The translations under genes were made by a program, and so were the position numbers. From NCBI GenBank assembly GCA_016213885.1, contig JACQZM010000207.1, positions 1 to 49,468 on the forward strand: a stretch of DNA of 49,468 bases, given 5' to 3'. This document shows, piece by piece, positions 18,642-27,141 of the stretch. The first letter of the stretch is position 1. Every line of letters begins with the position of its first letter. This DNA comes from Candidatus Rifleibacteriota bacterium (GTDB lineage: Bacteria; Muiribacteriota; UBA6191; JACPRK01; JACQZM01). Below the pieces are notes generated by a model. It had not been told where the DNA came from. It worked only from the letters and a program-made list of their open reading frames with translations, and searched no databases.

Positions 18642-19991
18642 GTGAAGCGGATCGCCGTCTGGGGGTCGCTGGGGCTACTGATCTGGTTCGCAGGGCATGC
18701 GCTGGTGGCTCCGGCCTGCCTGGCCGAGGTCACGACCACGGCGGTCTTCTCGGAGCCGGTGGTCGAGGGAGGCACCTTCCGCGTCACCGTGGGGCGCTGG
18801 ACGCTGCCCGACGTGCCGCCGGCGGGACACTACCGCGTCAAGATGCTCCGCTCCGAGATCTGCAACTCCGACCGCCGCGTCCTGGCCGGGACCAAGACCA
18901 GCGCCCTGGCCTCGCGGAAGGTGGTGCTGGGCCACGAGGGGCTGGGCACGATCGAGAAGCTCCCACCCGGGGGCGGCGACAGGGCTCTCGGGCCCGGCGA
19001 TCTCGTGGTGCTGCTGCCCCACCTCGTCCGCGGCGATGACCCCATGCTGAAGAAGGGCCTTCCCAACCTCAGCCCGGACATGAAGCACCTGGGGCTCCAC
19101 GTCGACGGGGTGTTCGCCGACACCATGGACTTCTCCGGGTCCAACATCTTCAAGATCCCGGACAGCGACACGGTCCGGAAGAGGCTCCAGAACGACCGGA
19201 TGTACCACGACCAGATGGTCATGGTGGAGCCGCTGGCCTGCGTGCAGCGGGGCTACAAGCTGCTGGCCGCCCAGGAGTACTTCCGGCGGGGCATGATCGG
19301 GAGCGCCCTCGTCCTCGGCGCGGGTCCCATGGGAGTGATCCACGCGATCCACCTGAAGAAGCGCTTCCCGGGCACCGCCGTGGACCTCTACGACATCGAC
19401 CCGAAGAGGAGGAACCTGGCCCGGGCCGTGAAGAACCTGAAGGCCACGGTGCTGGAGCAGCACGACCCGATCAGGCGGTACGATCTGGTGGTGGTGGCCA
19501 CGAGCAGCGCCGAGGCGAGCACCCGCGACGCGGTCAGGCTCGTCAAGGACAACGGCGTGGTCCTGCTCTTCTCCGGCGTGGACATGCGGCCCGACGATCC
19601 CCGGCCGACCGTGGGGCCCGTGGACCTGGAGACGACCCATCGTCGCGAGGGGTCGGTGAGGCTGATGAACCACGACGTGGACGGGTCGCCCAAGTCGATC
19701 GCCTTCCTCGGCACCTCCGGCTACGTGGAAGCCGACGCCCGGAGCGCCACGGCGGAGCTCCACGCCGACCTGCTCCTGGGGGACGAGAGCGTGTACAGGG
19801 GCGTCTCCACCACGGTGATCCGGGGCCTGGACAGCCCGAAGGCCTGCGACGTGTCGGGCCGGTTCCACGACGCCGTGTTCGACCGTCCGGCGATCGTGCC
19901 GCTGCTGAGGCTGTACGACGAGTCCGTGCAGGGCGACGCGAACGTCCACAACTACCTGAAGATCATCGTCGACCACCAGCCGGGACGCTGA
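18642..19991 (+). CDS. Exported zinc-type alcohol dehydrogenase-like (MDR) protein
   Basis: 449 residues from a GTG with AAGGAGG just upstream. The fold is a medium-chain dehydrogenase: SEICNSDRRVLAG gives the catalytic zinc Cys (C74), VVLGHEGLG the His-Glu pair (H98, E99), VEPLACV the third-ligand region and VLGAGPMGVIHAIH the dinucleotide motif (GAGPMG at 227-232). Two things are odd. First, the protein begins with a signal-peptide-like segment (MKRIAVWGSLGLLIWFAGHA, possible cleavage after ACLA), while MDR enzymes are normally cytosolic. Second, the four-Cys structural zinc lobe is replaced by PHLVRGDDPMLKKG and what follows, with no cysteines. The stop is 10 nt before the sensor gene. Substrate unknown. 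Confidence 0.78.
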   Translation: MKRIAVWGSLGLLIWFAGHALVAPACLAEVTTTAVFSEPVVEGGTFRVTVGRWTLPDVPPAGHYRVKMLRSEICNSDRRVLAGTKTSALASRKVVLGHEGLGTIEKLPPGGGDRALGPGDLVVLLPHLVRGDDPMLKKGLPNLSPDMKHLGLHVDGVFADTMDFSGSNIFKIPDSDTVRKRLQNDRMYHDQMVMVEPLACVQRGYKLLAAQEYFRRGMIGSALVLGAGPMGVIHAIHLKKRFPGTAVDLYDIDPKRRNLARAVKNLKATVLEQHDPIRRYDLVVVATSSAEASTRDAVRLVKDNGVVLLFSGVDMRPDDPRPTVGPVDLETTHRREGSVRLMNHDVDGSPKSIAFLGTSGYVEADARSATAELHADLLLGDESVYRGVSTTVIRGLDSPKACDVSGRFHDAVFDRPAIVPLLRLYDESVQGDANVHNYLKIIVDHQPGR

Positions 19992-20001
19992 AGGCAGGGC
20001 G

Positions 20002-21180
20002 ATGCGCTCCATCCGCACCCTGGTCTTCACCGGCCTGTTCGCCAGCGTCCTCGGCTTCTTCGTCGCGGCCGCCGCCGTGGTCGCCTTCGTCGTGGACCGG
20101 ACGATCCACGACTCGATCCTCGACGAGAGCTCCACCCTGGTCTCGTTCGTGGCGTTCAACATCAAGAGCACGTACCTCGAGCAGCTCAAGGCCGCGGAGC
20201 GGCTGGCGGCGATGCGGGGCTTCTCGCCGTTCGAGCAGGCCAGCGCCCAGCGCACCGTGGAGGAGTTCCTCCAGTTCGACAACATCTTTGGCACGGTCCA
20301 CGTGTACCGGAGCGACGGCCGGCTCCTCTTCGCCCGGCGCCGGGCCTCCGTGGCTCCCTACGTGGTGGAGCCGAGCTTCCGCAGCAAGCCGGACCCCGAG
20401 TACATCCAGCGGGCCGACCGGGTCCTGGCCGGGCGGGTGCCGCTGGCCACCCGGACGTTCTCGACCTCGGCGGGGGAGCTCTACCAGACGTACCTGGTCC
20501 CGATCGCCGACCCCGAAAAGCCCGGCCGGGTGTTCGGCATCCTCAGCGGCGGGGTGTTCCCGCTGCTGAAGCGTCTCGACCCGCTGCTGACCGGGCTGAA
20601 CCTGGGTGCGGGGAACTGCATCGTGGTCTGTGACGCCAGGGGCAACGTCCTGGGCCGGGGCGGGATCAGCCCCGGGGAGTCCGTGGCCGGTCTGGCCGAC
20701 CACCTCCGGGCCGCCACGTCCCGGTTCTTCGCGGGGGTGCCGAGGGCCGGCCAGGAGCCGGTCTTCGTGGAGGACGCCATCGCCGGCCGGTCCCACGTGT
20801 TCCTGTCGGTGCCGGTGAAAGAGCTCGAGATCGTGGTCACCCTGGGCCTGGCCGCGGCGACGATCACGGCCAGGAGAAACCTGTTGATGAAGTACTTCTT
20901 TCTGGCGCTGGTGGCGGGGCTGCTGGCCAGCCTCCTGGTCTCGGTGCACCTGGGGAACAGGCTCGCCCGGCCGCTGGGCGCCCTGGCGGACGGCATCCGT
21001 CAGCTCATCGCCGGGAACTTCTCGCACCGGATCGGCCACCGGGCCGACGACGAGGTCGGAGCGGTCTCGCGACTCGTCGACGACCTCGCCGCCAAGCTCG
21101 AGAAGGACCGGTTCCTCGGGGATCTCTGGAACGCCGAGGACGAGGCGGACAGGATCGCCAGGGCGGAGGTCGAGGAATAG
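20002..21180 (+). CDS. Membrane sensor with extracytoplasmic CACHE-like domain and HAMP, no output domain
   Basis: 392 residues. One membrane span lies at about 7-31 and a second at 296-317. The ~260 residues between them form an extracytoplasmic domain of dCACHE type, judged from the long helix (YLEQLKAAERLAAMRGFSPF), the sheet segments and the overall layout. A HAMP linker follows (RLARPLGALADGIRQLIAGNFSHRI...DDEVGAVSRLVDDL, split at about 318-370). The protein ends 25 residues later with acidic helix EDEADRIARAEVEE. No kinase, cyclase or methyl-accepting domain follows, so signalling must pass to a partner protein. It sits 10 nt after the dehydrogenase and 14 nt before the transporter, so the partner may be encoded in this unit. 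Confidence 0.8.
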   Translation: MRSIRTLVFTGLFASVLGFFVAAAAVVAFVVDRTIHDSILDESSTLVSFVAFNIKSTYLEQLKAAERLAAMRGFSPFEQASAQRTVEEFLQFDNIFGTVHVYRSDGRLLFARRRASVAPYVVEPSFRSKPDPEYIQRADRVLAGRVPLATRTFSTSAGELYQTYLVPIADPEKPGRVFGILSGGVFPLLKRLDPLLTGLNLGAGNCIVVCDARGNVLGRGGISPGESVAGLADHLRAATSRFFAGVPRAGQEPVFVEDAIAGRSHVFLSVPVKELEIVVTLGLAAATITARRNLLMKYFFLALVAGLLASLLVSVHLGNRLARPLGALADGIRQLIAGNFSHRIGHRADDEVGAVSRLVDDLAAKLEKDRFLGDLWNAEDEADRIARAEVEE

Positions 21181-21194
21181 GCACCGTACGGTTC

Positions 21195-23576
21195 ATGGCG
21201 GAGCGCCCGTTCTGGCCGTACTTCGCGGCCGCCTTCTCACGGAGCTGCTTCACGAACCTGAGCCTGATCTTCGTCAACTCGTCCCTGGTGGCCGCTTTCG
21301 GGGGCAGGAGCTACTCGAGCCTCTACTTCTGGGCCACCGTGGGCAGCATCGCCGTCTACCTTCTCTTCATGCTGGCGTCTCCCCGGACCGTGGCCCGGGG
21401 CTACTTCTTCATCGCCGGCGTCGCCTTCGCGCTCTCGCTGGCGTTCTGGCGGGTCCCGGGAAACGCCGTGGTCCTGTACGCGTTCGGCGCCTCGATCCTG
21501 CTCCTGGAGCTGGTCGGCCCGAGCGTCGTCACGACTCTTCTCCAGCGAGGCGCCCGGCCCGCGGTGTTCAAGCAGATCTTCGGGCAGATCGTCACCCTGG
21601 AGCTCGCGGCCCGGGTCGTGTCTGCGGGCCTCATGTGGGCGCTCAGCGCCGGCGGCCTTCTCCGGCTGGTCCCCTGGACCGGCTGGGCGCTCCTTTCGGC
21701 GCACCTCGTCGCCTTCGTGACGATCGCACGGACCGGCCGGGCCGATCCCCCGACGGAACCGGCGGTTCGACCCGCCGGGCCCGGGACCGCCATGCTCGCC
21801 GACACGGTCCGGTTCGTCGCCTCCAACCCGCTCATGCGGGCCGCCCTGATGATCATGGTCTGGACCCACGTGGCCAAGTTCCTGGTCGAGTACCTGTTCT
21901 ACCAGGCGGCGGGCCTCAGATTCAGAACGCTCGCCGAGGTCGGCTCGTTCGTCAGCACCCTGGGTTTCGCCATCGTTCCGGCGTCGCTCGCGCTGCAGAA
22001 GGTGCTGGCCGAGCGGGTCATCGCCCGCAGGCCGCTCTCGTTCCTCCTGGGCATCCTCCCGGTGGGAACCGTGACGCTGGGCGCCGCGAGCCTGGTGCTG
22101 TCGCCGTTCTGGTGCGTGGTGGCCCTGATGCTGTTCTTCCAGTGCATCAACCGGTCGGTCCAGCTCCCGGTGTCGCGGCAGTGCCTGGTGCCAGCGCCGG
22201 GCCGGCACCAGCAGTCCATCACCTTCCTGGCGTCGATGGTCATGTCCGTGGCGGGTCTTTTGGTCTCCGGGGGGCTGAGCCTGGTGCCGTCGTCGTGGGG
22301 GCTGGGGGAGATCACCGTGGTGCTGCTCGTCGGTTCGACGCCGGTGTTCTTCGTCCTGACGCAGCTCGACTCCCTCTACGTGAGAAACCTCTGGGGCATC
22401 TACCGGGAGAAGCGGTACGGGACCTGGGACGGGCTGGCCTGGACCGACACCTCCATAGGCGACCTGCCCTCGACGGGGACGGCGCTCCCCGGCACCCGGG
22501 CCCCGACAGCGATGTCCTCGGCGTCGGACGATCCGCTCGATCCGGGGCGGGCCGTGAGAGAGAACCGGCTGGACGCCCCGGGGCTGGCCGCCCTCCGGGC
22601 GACGCTGACGGCCGACGACGCCGACCCCGATCGGGTTGCGGGGCTCATCCGGGACGCCTACCGGTTCTCCACCCAGCGGGAGGTCTTGACCGCGGTCGTG
22701 ACGGCGCACAAGCGGCTGCTGGTCAGTCCCAGGCCTTCCCTGGCCAGGGCCGGGCTCAGGGTGCTGTTCGAGGCCGGCTCGTCCCGGTTCGCCCCCTCGA
22801 TCGCGAGGTTCGGTCTGACCCGGTGCGAGGAGCTGGGGCGCTACGTCCGCCACGCCACCTCCATCGTGACCGAGATGGCCTCGTGGCCCCTCGGCGGGCT
22901 CACGGCCGCGACGCGCCGGAGGTGCCGGCTGCTGGTCGACGAGCTTCGAACCGCGGGCAGGGAGGCGGATCTTGCGAAGCTCGGGTGCCTGGCGAGCTCG
23001 TCCGGCCCCGGGCGCACCGGCGACGTCATCGACGCCCTGTTCCTGTTCCGGAACGACCCGGTCCAGGGCGCGATCCTCCTCGGCGTCGGTCCGGCGGGGC
23101 GGCCGTTCTCGATCGTGCCGGTGCTGGACGAGGCGGCGCGGCGGCCCTACCTTGACGCGCTGCGTTACCGGCGGGCGCTCCGCCTCCTGGGCCTCGAGCG
23201 GTTCGCCCCGGAAGTGCACGACTGGGTGAGACGGTCGCTCTCGAGGCTGATCCAGGAGGGTTTCTCGGCCTGGGGCGGACCGGACCCGGGAAGATCGGAC
23301 AGCGCGGCCGGATCGACGGACCTCCTGGGCCTCACCGTCCTTTCGGAGGCCTGGTGCCTCGTGGGCCGGGACGCGTCCCGGACCGCTGCCGAAGCTATCC
23401 TGGACCTGGCGTCCCTGAGTCTGGCCGAGAAGGAGATCGTCGTCGAGATCAACCTGGAGCAGCTGAAACAGAGCCGGTTCTTCGACGCCTTCAGCTTCCT
23501 GCTGGAGGAGCCCGGCCGGCGGGCGTCTCGCCGGAGCGCCGACTCCTGTCTGGCCTGCGTCGGGGACCCGGCGTGA
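21195..23576 (+). CDS. Polytopic transporter (nucleotide-transporter/MFS-like) with a large helical C-terminal domain
   Basis: 793 residues. Residues 1-420 contain about 12 hydrophobic segments. The arrangement, with FVASNPLMRAALMIMVWTHV and the repeated short loops, recalls the ATP:ADP antiporter (Npt/Tlc) proteins that in many free-living bacteria are fused to helical repeats. A general MFS origin is equally possible. After a Pro/Gly/Thr linker (about 425-445) comes ~340 residues of soluble alpha-helical sequence, HEAT-like in spacing, ending in a Cys-containing tail (DSCLACVGDPA). No substrate can be assigned. Start ATG at 21195 lacks a strong ribosome site but GAGG sequences end the preceding gene. 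It is third in the dehydrogenase-sensor-transporter unit. Confidence 0.7.
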   Translation: MAERPFWPYFAAAFSRSCFTNLSLIFVNSSLVAAFGGRSYSSLYFWATVGSIAVYLLFMLASPRTVARGYFFIAGVAFALSLAFWRVPGNAVVLYAFGASILLLELVGPSVVTTLLQRGARPAVFKQIFGQIVTLELAARVVSAGLMWALSAGGLLRLVPWTGWALLSAHLVAFVTIARTGRADPPTEPAVRPAGPGTAMLADTVRFVASNPLMRAALMIMVWTHVAKFLVEYLFYQAAGLRFRTLAEVGSFVSTLGFAIVPASLALQKVLAERVIARRPLSFLLGILPVGTVTLGAASLVLSPFWCVVALMLFFQCINRSVQLPVSRQCLVPAPGRHQQSITFLASMVMSVAGLLVSGGLSLVPSSWGLGEITVVLLVGSTPVFFVLTQLDSLYVRNLWGIYREKRYGTWDGLAWTDTSIGDLPSTGTALPGTRAPTAMSSASDDPLDPGRAVRENRLDAPGLAALRATLTADDADPDRVAGLIRDAYRFSTQREVLTAVVTAHKRLLVSPRPSLARAGLRVLFEAGSSRFAPSIARFGLTRCEELGRYVRHATSIVTEMASWPLGGLTAATRRRCRLLVDELRTAGREADLAKLGCLASSSGPGRTGDVIDALFLFRNDPVQGAILLGVGPAGRPFSIVPVLDEAARRPYLDALRYRRALRLLGLERFAPEVHDWVRRSLSRLIQEGFSAWGGPDPGRSDSAAGSTDLLGLTVLSEAWCLVGRDASRTAAEAILDLASLSLAEKEIVVEINLEQLKQSRFFDAFSFLLEEPGRRASRRSADSCLACVGDPA

Positions 23577-23599
23577 CCGCCAGCAGGCCCAGGCACCAC

Positions 23600-23772
23600 G
23601 GATCCGGCGAGGCGCCGGAGCCTGGGAAATGGAGGGGATCCGGTTGGATTCGCGCTCGAGACAGAGAAGAAAGAGGAGGGGATCCGGATTGAGGTCGCGC
23701 TCGGGGGCGCGACTCGGACCCGGCGAGGCGCCGGGTCTTGCGACTCGGACCCGGCGAGGCGCCGGGTCTTCA
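23600..23772 (+). repeat. Tandem hairpin repeat array, copy A
   Basis: The element is built of AGGAGGGGATCCGGATTGAG, then GTCGCGCTCGGGGGCGCGAC, then a hairpin ACCCGGCG-AGG-CGCCGGGT. Here the hairpin unit with its GACTCGG lead occurs twice in tandem (23711-23738 and 23742-23770), and a more degenerate unit precedes at 23600-23660. Similar arrays occur at 45416-45528 and 48462-48604, all intergenic. This array sits between the transporter stop and the cofE promoter and may also act as a terminator. Confidence 0.8.
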
Positions 23773-23785
23773 AAAACGGTCGTTC

Positions 23786-23814
23786 TTGCCCCTCACCGGG
23801 GGCCGTGATATTCT
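23786..23814 (+). promoter_or_regulatory. Candidate sigma70-type promoter of the cofE-like gene
   Basis: TTGCCC (23786-23791) and TATTCT (23809-23814) are 17 nt apart, 72 nt upstream of the start codon and just downstream of repeat copy A. Confidence 0.5.
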
Positions 23815-23885
23815 CGGGGCCCTGAGCACTGGGGGTCGAGAGCCGCCACGCTGGCCGACGACCGCGACTCGAGGAGGAGTGTCGG

Positions 23886-24800
23886 ATGGAAATCGGGACG
23901 ATCCAGATCATCCCCGTCAAGGAGATGGGTCTCATCCAGAAGGGCGACGACCTGACCGGCATCATCCTCGATCGCATGGGCAAGCAGGGCGTCTCCGTGG
24001 ACGAGAACGACGTCCTTCTCATCACCTCCAAGGTCGTCTCCAAGGCCGAGGGCCGCATGATCCCGCTCTCCACGGTGGTCCCCTCCCGCCAGGCCAGGGC
24101 GCTCGCCAAGGTCTCCGGGCGGGATCCCCGGACCTGCGAGCTGATCATCAAGAACTCCAAGCACATCTGCGGCATCGTCCCGACCGGCCGGAGTGGCCGG
24201 GCCTGGGCGGCCCGGATGCCCGAGGCGTTCCCGGTGGGCCAGAAGGCGGTGGAAGAGCTGTTCGACAAGGAGCCGACCATGATCCTGTCGGAGGTCGAGA
24301 ATGGCCTGATCGTCACCGACGCGGGCATCGACTCGTCCAACGTGGAGGGCACCGAGAACGCCATGCTGCTCCCGGAGAGCATCAACGGGGCGTGCAAGCG
24401 CATCCGCCAGGAGGTCAAAGACCGCACCGGAAAGACCATCGCCGTGCTGATCTCCGACACGGACATCCGGTACCAGCGGTTCGGCTCCGTGGACCAGGCC
24501 GTGGGCAGCTGGGGCATCCCCACCATCGCCACCCACTTCGGCCAGAAAGACCTCTACGGCAAGCCCAAGATCGGCGGCGTGGACTGCCTGGCGGACATGC
24601 TGTCGAACGCGGCGGCCCTGGTGATGGGGAACACGGACCAGGCGATCCCGGTTGCGCTGGTCAAGGGTATGAAATACGACCCGGTGGACCGTGGCATGGC
24701 GGCGATCCAGGTCCCTGCGGGGGCGGTGGCCCAGGGCGTCTTCTTCAACGTCTGGTGCGACCTCAAGCTCTGGCTGTACAACAACCTGATCAGCGTCTGA
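23886..24800 (+). CDS. cofE: Coenzyme F420-0:L-glutamate ligase-like protein (CofE/FbiB-N family)
   Basis: 304 residues, longer than archaeal CofE (~250). The family pattern is clear: IQIIPVKEMGLIQKGDDLTG, LLITSKVVSKAEGRMIPLS, the PSRQARALAKVSGRDPR segment, LIVTDAGIDSSNVEG, MLLPESINGACKRIRQ, and VLISDTDIRYQRFGSVDQAVGS. CofE adds gamma-linked glutamates to F420-0 using GTP and a divalent metal bound by the Asp/Ser/Asn positions of these motifs. GGAGGAG precedes the ATG. The second half diverges more (ATHFGQKDLYGKPKIGG and a Trp/Leu-rich C-terminus). No other F420 gene is in the window, so it either works with genes elsewhere or glutamylates another molecule. Confidence 0.85.
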   Translation: MEIGTIQIIPVKEMGLIQKGDDLTGIILDRMGKQGVSVDENDVLLITSKVVSKAEGRMIPLSTVVPSRQARALAKVSGRDPRTCELIIKNSKHICGIVPTGRSGRAWAARMPEAFPVGQKAVEELFDKEPTMILSEVENGLIVTDAGIDSSNVEGTENAMLLPESINGACKRIRQEVKDRTGKTIAVLISDTDIRYQRFGSVDQAVGSWGIPTIATHFGQKDLYGKPKIGGVDCLADMLSNAAALVMGNTDQAIPVALVKGMKYDPVDRGMAAIQVPAGAVAQGVFFNVWCDLKLWLYNNLISV

Positions 24801-24891
24801 GCGGCCCCCGGTCCCGGCGACGCCGGGCGCCAGGCCCAGGGAACGAGACAGAGCGGGCCTGCGGTTCGAGTCCCGGGCGGGGTCGCTGGAG

Positions 24892-27129
24892 TCAGCGTAC
24901 GCCGTCGGGGCGCTCGGTCCGATCGACCAGGCGCAACGACTCGAGCCTGACACGAGAGAGCCGGTTCGCCTCCCTGGATGATCCCAGCTTCAGGGTGAAC
25001 GCCAGCGACGGCAGAGCCCTGAGGCAGGGACAGAGCGGCACCTCGACGGCGACCGTGCGGTCCGGCACGGCGGGGTCCGGGTAGAGGCACAGCTCCTGGC
25101 GAAGCCGCGTCGGTCCGCTCTTCTTCGCGCGAGGGCCGCTCGTCACGGAGACGCCCACCCAGGAGTCCCCGGAGAGCCGGGCCGCCACCACCCAGCGACC
25201 GGACGGCTCCGGGAGAGGCCCGGGCACGGTACGGACCAGCTCGCCCCGGTCCCTGGCGGAGGGCAGCCCCGGGGGGATCAGCGAGGTCCAGTCCAGCACC
25301 ACCGGCGCTCCCAGCACCTCGATCGTCCGCGTCGGCGGCCGTACCGGCGACGACGGTGTCGTGGGAGCCAGTCGCTCGACCCCGTCCAGCAGCGCCGGCA
25401 GAGCGTGGCCTGCCCGCCTCGCCTGCCAGGCGGCCCCGGAGAGCTTCTCCGCGAGTTCGAACAGGTGGAAGCTGACGGCGTCGGCCTGCCGGGCGGTGCT
25501 GGTCCAGCCGACGCGGAGCAGGTCCTCGGAGGTCCAGGTCAGGGTCTCCAGCGTCGGCTGCAGCTCCAGCGAGACGAGCCACCGCCGCAGAGCGTCCGGG
25601 TCGAGCCGGCCGGAGTTTCGGGCTCCGGCGCCACCGGCCATCTTCCGGTAGAGATCGGATCGCCACGACCTCTCGAAGAGAGTCGAGAACAGAGAGGCCA
25701 GCGGTTGCCCGGGGTACGCCCGGCTCGCGGTCTCCACGCCGTCGCCGCTCTTGAACGCGACCCTGAACATCCTGCCCCCCAGGCCCCCCTCGGGCTCCAC
25801 CTCCTTCAGCTCGAGCCGGTGAGAGCGGGTCGGTCCTTGCCAGGGGCCGTCCGTCCCGGGCCGGCCCGGCTCCCACCGGATGCGGGAGAGAACGTCCCGG
25901 TCAGTCTCGAAGCGAATCCCGACGGGCCGCAGGTCCGCCCCGAGCTCGAACCTGAAGTTCAGGGGCTCGGGTGCCGGGGCGGTCGCGACCCGAGTCGAAG
26001 GTGAACGCTTCGGGTCCGCCGAGACCGTCCGGGCCGGGCGGAGCGTGGCCCCCAGGATCGAGGCCCCCAGCAGCGCCACCACCGTGCACACGAGGAGCCG
26101 ATGGCGCTCGAACCGGTTCCGTGCCGCCCCGGGACGTGGCGCCATCGGCACCGCGTCGCCCGCCAGGGTCCGGGCCTCCCGCGCCGGCACCACCGCCGTG
26201 GACGGCCCGGCCGTCCTCGTCAGGCCCGGGGGCTCCGCCGGTCCGACGTGACCGGCCGCCGGCAGCAACCGGTCGGGCATGACGATCCCGCCGATCGACC
26301 GCAGCTGCGACAGCGCCTGTCGAGCCGACACGGGACGGTCCTCGCGCTGCTTGGCCAGGAGCTTCATGATCAGGACGGAGAGTGCCGTCGGCAGGTGGCT
26401 CACCAGCCGCGACGGAGGCTCCGGCATCTCGTTGAGCTGACGGTGAACGAACTGCGCCAGGCTCTCCTCGCGGCCGAACGGGAGCTGTCCGGTACACGCC
26501 TCGTAGAGGATCACCCCCAGGGCGTACAGGTCGTCCCTGGGGTCGACCGGCTGGAGCAGGATCTGCTCCGGAGCCGCGTACACGAAGGTCCCGACGAACG
26601 TGCCCGGAGTCGTGAGGGTCGATCTGTCCAGCGGACGGGCCAGGCCGAAGTCCATGATCTGCGATCCGTCGGCCCGCAGCAGCACGTTGCCCGGCTTGAG
26701 GTCCCGGTGGACGATGCCGGCTCCGTGGACCACGGACAATCCCTCCAGCAGCTCCAGACCCAGTTTCAGGCACCATCCCGGGGCGAGCGGGCCTCGGCTC
26801 CCCAGGACGTTGTCGGCCGAGGTTCCCTCTTCCCAGGGGTAGACCAGGTACGCGCGACCGGACTCCACGCCGTGGTCCAGGATCCCGATGATCCGCGGAT
26901 GCTTGAGCGCGGCGAGGATCTTCGCCTCCCTCAGGAAGCGCCGGTCCAGCTCGGGGTCCGCGTCGGCGGACCTTCGGAGTACCTTGACCACCACCGGTCG
27001 ATCCAGGTCGCTGTCCCACGCCCGGAAGACCGAGCTGGTCGCTCCGGTTCCCAGACAGCTCGGGGACCGGTACCTCGCCCTCAACGCGTCGGGAAGACCC
27101 GGTCCGTCCGGCGGCTCGACGAAGGACAT
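24892..27129 (-). CDS. Transmembrane Ser/Thr protein kinase (Hanks type, PknB-like)
   Basis: 745 residues. The cytoplasmic kinase domain (about 20-280) has a glycine loop GTGATSSVFRAW, the ATP lysine in VVVKVL (K49), the catalytic loop VHRDLKPGNVL (141-151), DFG at 160-162 and YAAPEQI (185-190). A Pro/Ala-rich juxtamembrane stretch leads to one membrane span near 345-365 (LLVCTVVALLGASILGATL). About 380 extracytoplasmic residues follow that I do not recognise; they contain no PASTA repeats. The ATG is 12 nt after the stop of the FHA/sigma54 activator, so both are one unit. An obvious idea is that the kinase signals to that FHA protein by phosphorylation. Confidence 0.93.
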   Translation of the reverse strand: MSFVEPPDGPGLPDALRARYRSPSCLGTGATSSVFRAWDSDLDRPVVVKVLRRSADADPELDRRFLREAKILAALKHPRIIGILDHGVESGRAYLVYPWEEGTSADNVLGSRGPLAPGWCLKLGLELLEGLSVVHGAGIVHRDLKPGNVLLRADGSQIMDFGLARPLDRSTLTTPGTFVGTFVYAAPEQILLQPVDPRDDLYALGVILYEACTGQLPFGREESLAQFVHRQLNEMPEPPSRLVSHLPTALSVLIMKLLAKQREDRPVSARQALSQLRSIGGIVMPDRLLPAAGHVGPAEPPGLTRTAGPSTAVVPAREARTLAGDAVPMAPRPGAARNRFERHRLLVCTVVALLGASILGATLRPARTVSADPKRSPSTRVATAPAPEPLNFRFELGADLRPVGIRFETDRDVLSRIRWEPGRPGTDGPWQGPTRSHRLELKEVEPEGGLGGRMFRVAFKSGDGVETASRAYPGQPLASLFSTLFERSWRSDLYRKMAGGAGARNSGRLDPDALRRWLVSLELQPTLETLTWTSEDLLRVGWTSTARQADAVSFHLFELAEKLSGAAWQARRAGHALPALLDGVERLAPTTPSSPVRPPTRTIEVLGAPVVLDWTSLIPPGLPSARDRGELVRTVPGPLPEPSGRWVVAARLSGDSWVGVSVTSGPRAKKSGPTRLRQELCLYPDPAVPDRTVAVEVPLCPCLRALPSLAFTLKLGSSREANRLSRVRLESLRLVDRTERPDGVR

Positions 27130-27141
27130 GTCAGATCGGTC

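Noticed and set aside
21237..23219. 660-residue minus-strand frame opposite the transporter
   Set aside because: Arg/Glu/Gln-rich antisense shadow of a clearly hydrophobic, family-like plus-strand protein.
23600..23772. Repeat arrays considered as CRISPR
   Set aside because: Units are of variable length, are palindromic GC-rich with only 1-3 copies, lack unique spacers of constant size, and no cas genes are present.
24845..24885. Possible tRNA T-arm (GGTTCGAGTCC near 24862)
   Set aside because: The stem bases on either side do not pair, and no D-arm, anticodon arm or acceptor stem can be drawn around it.
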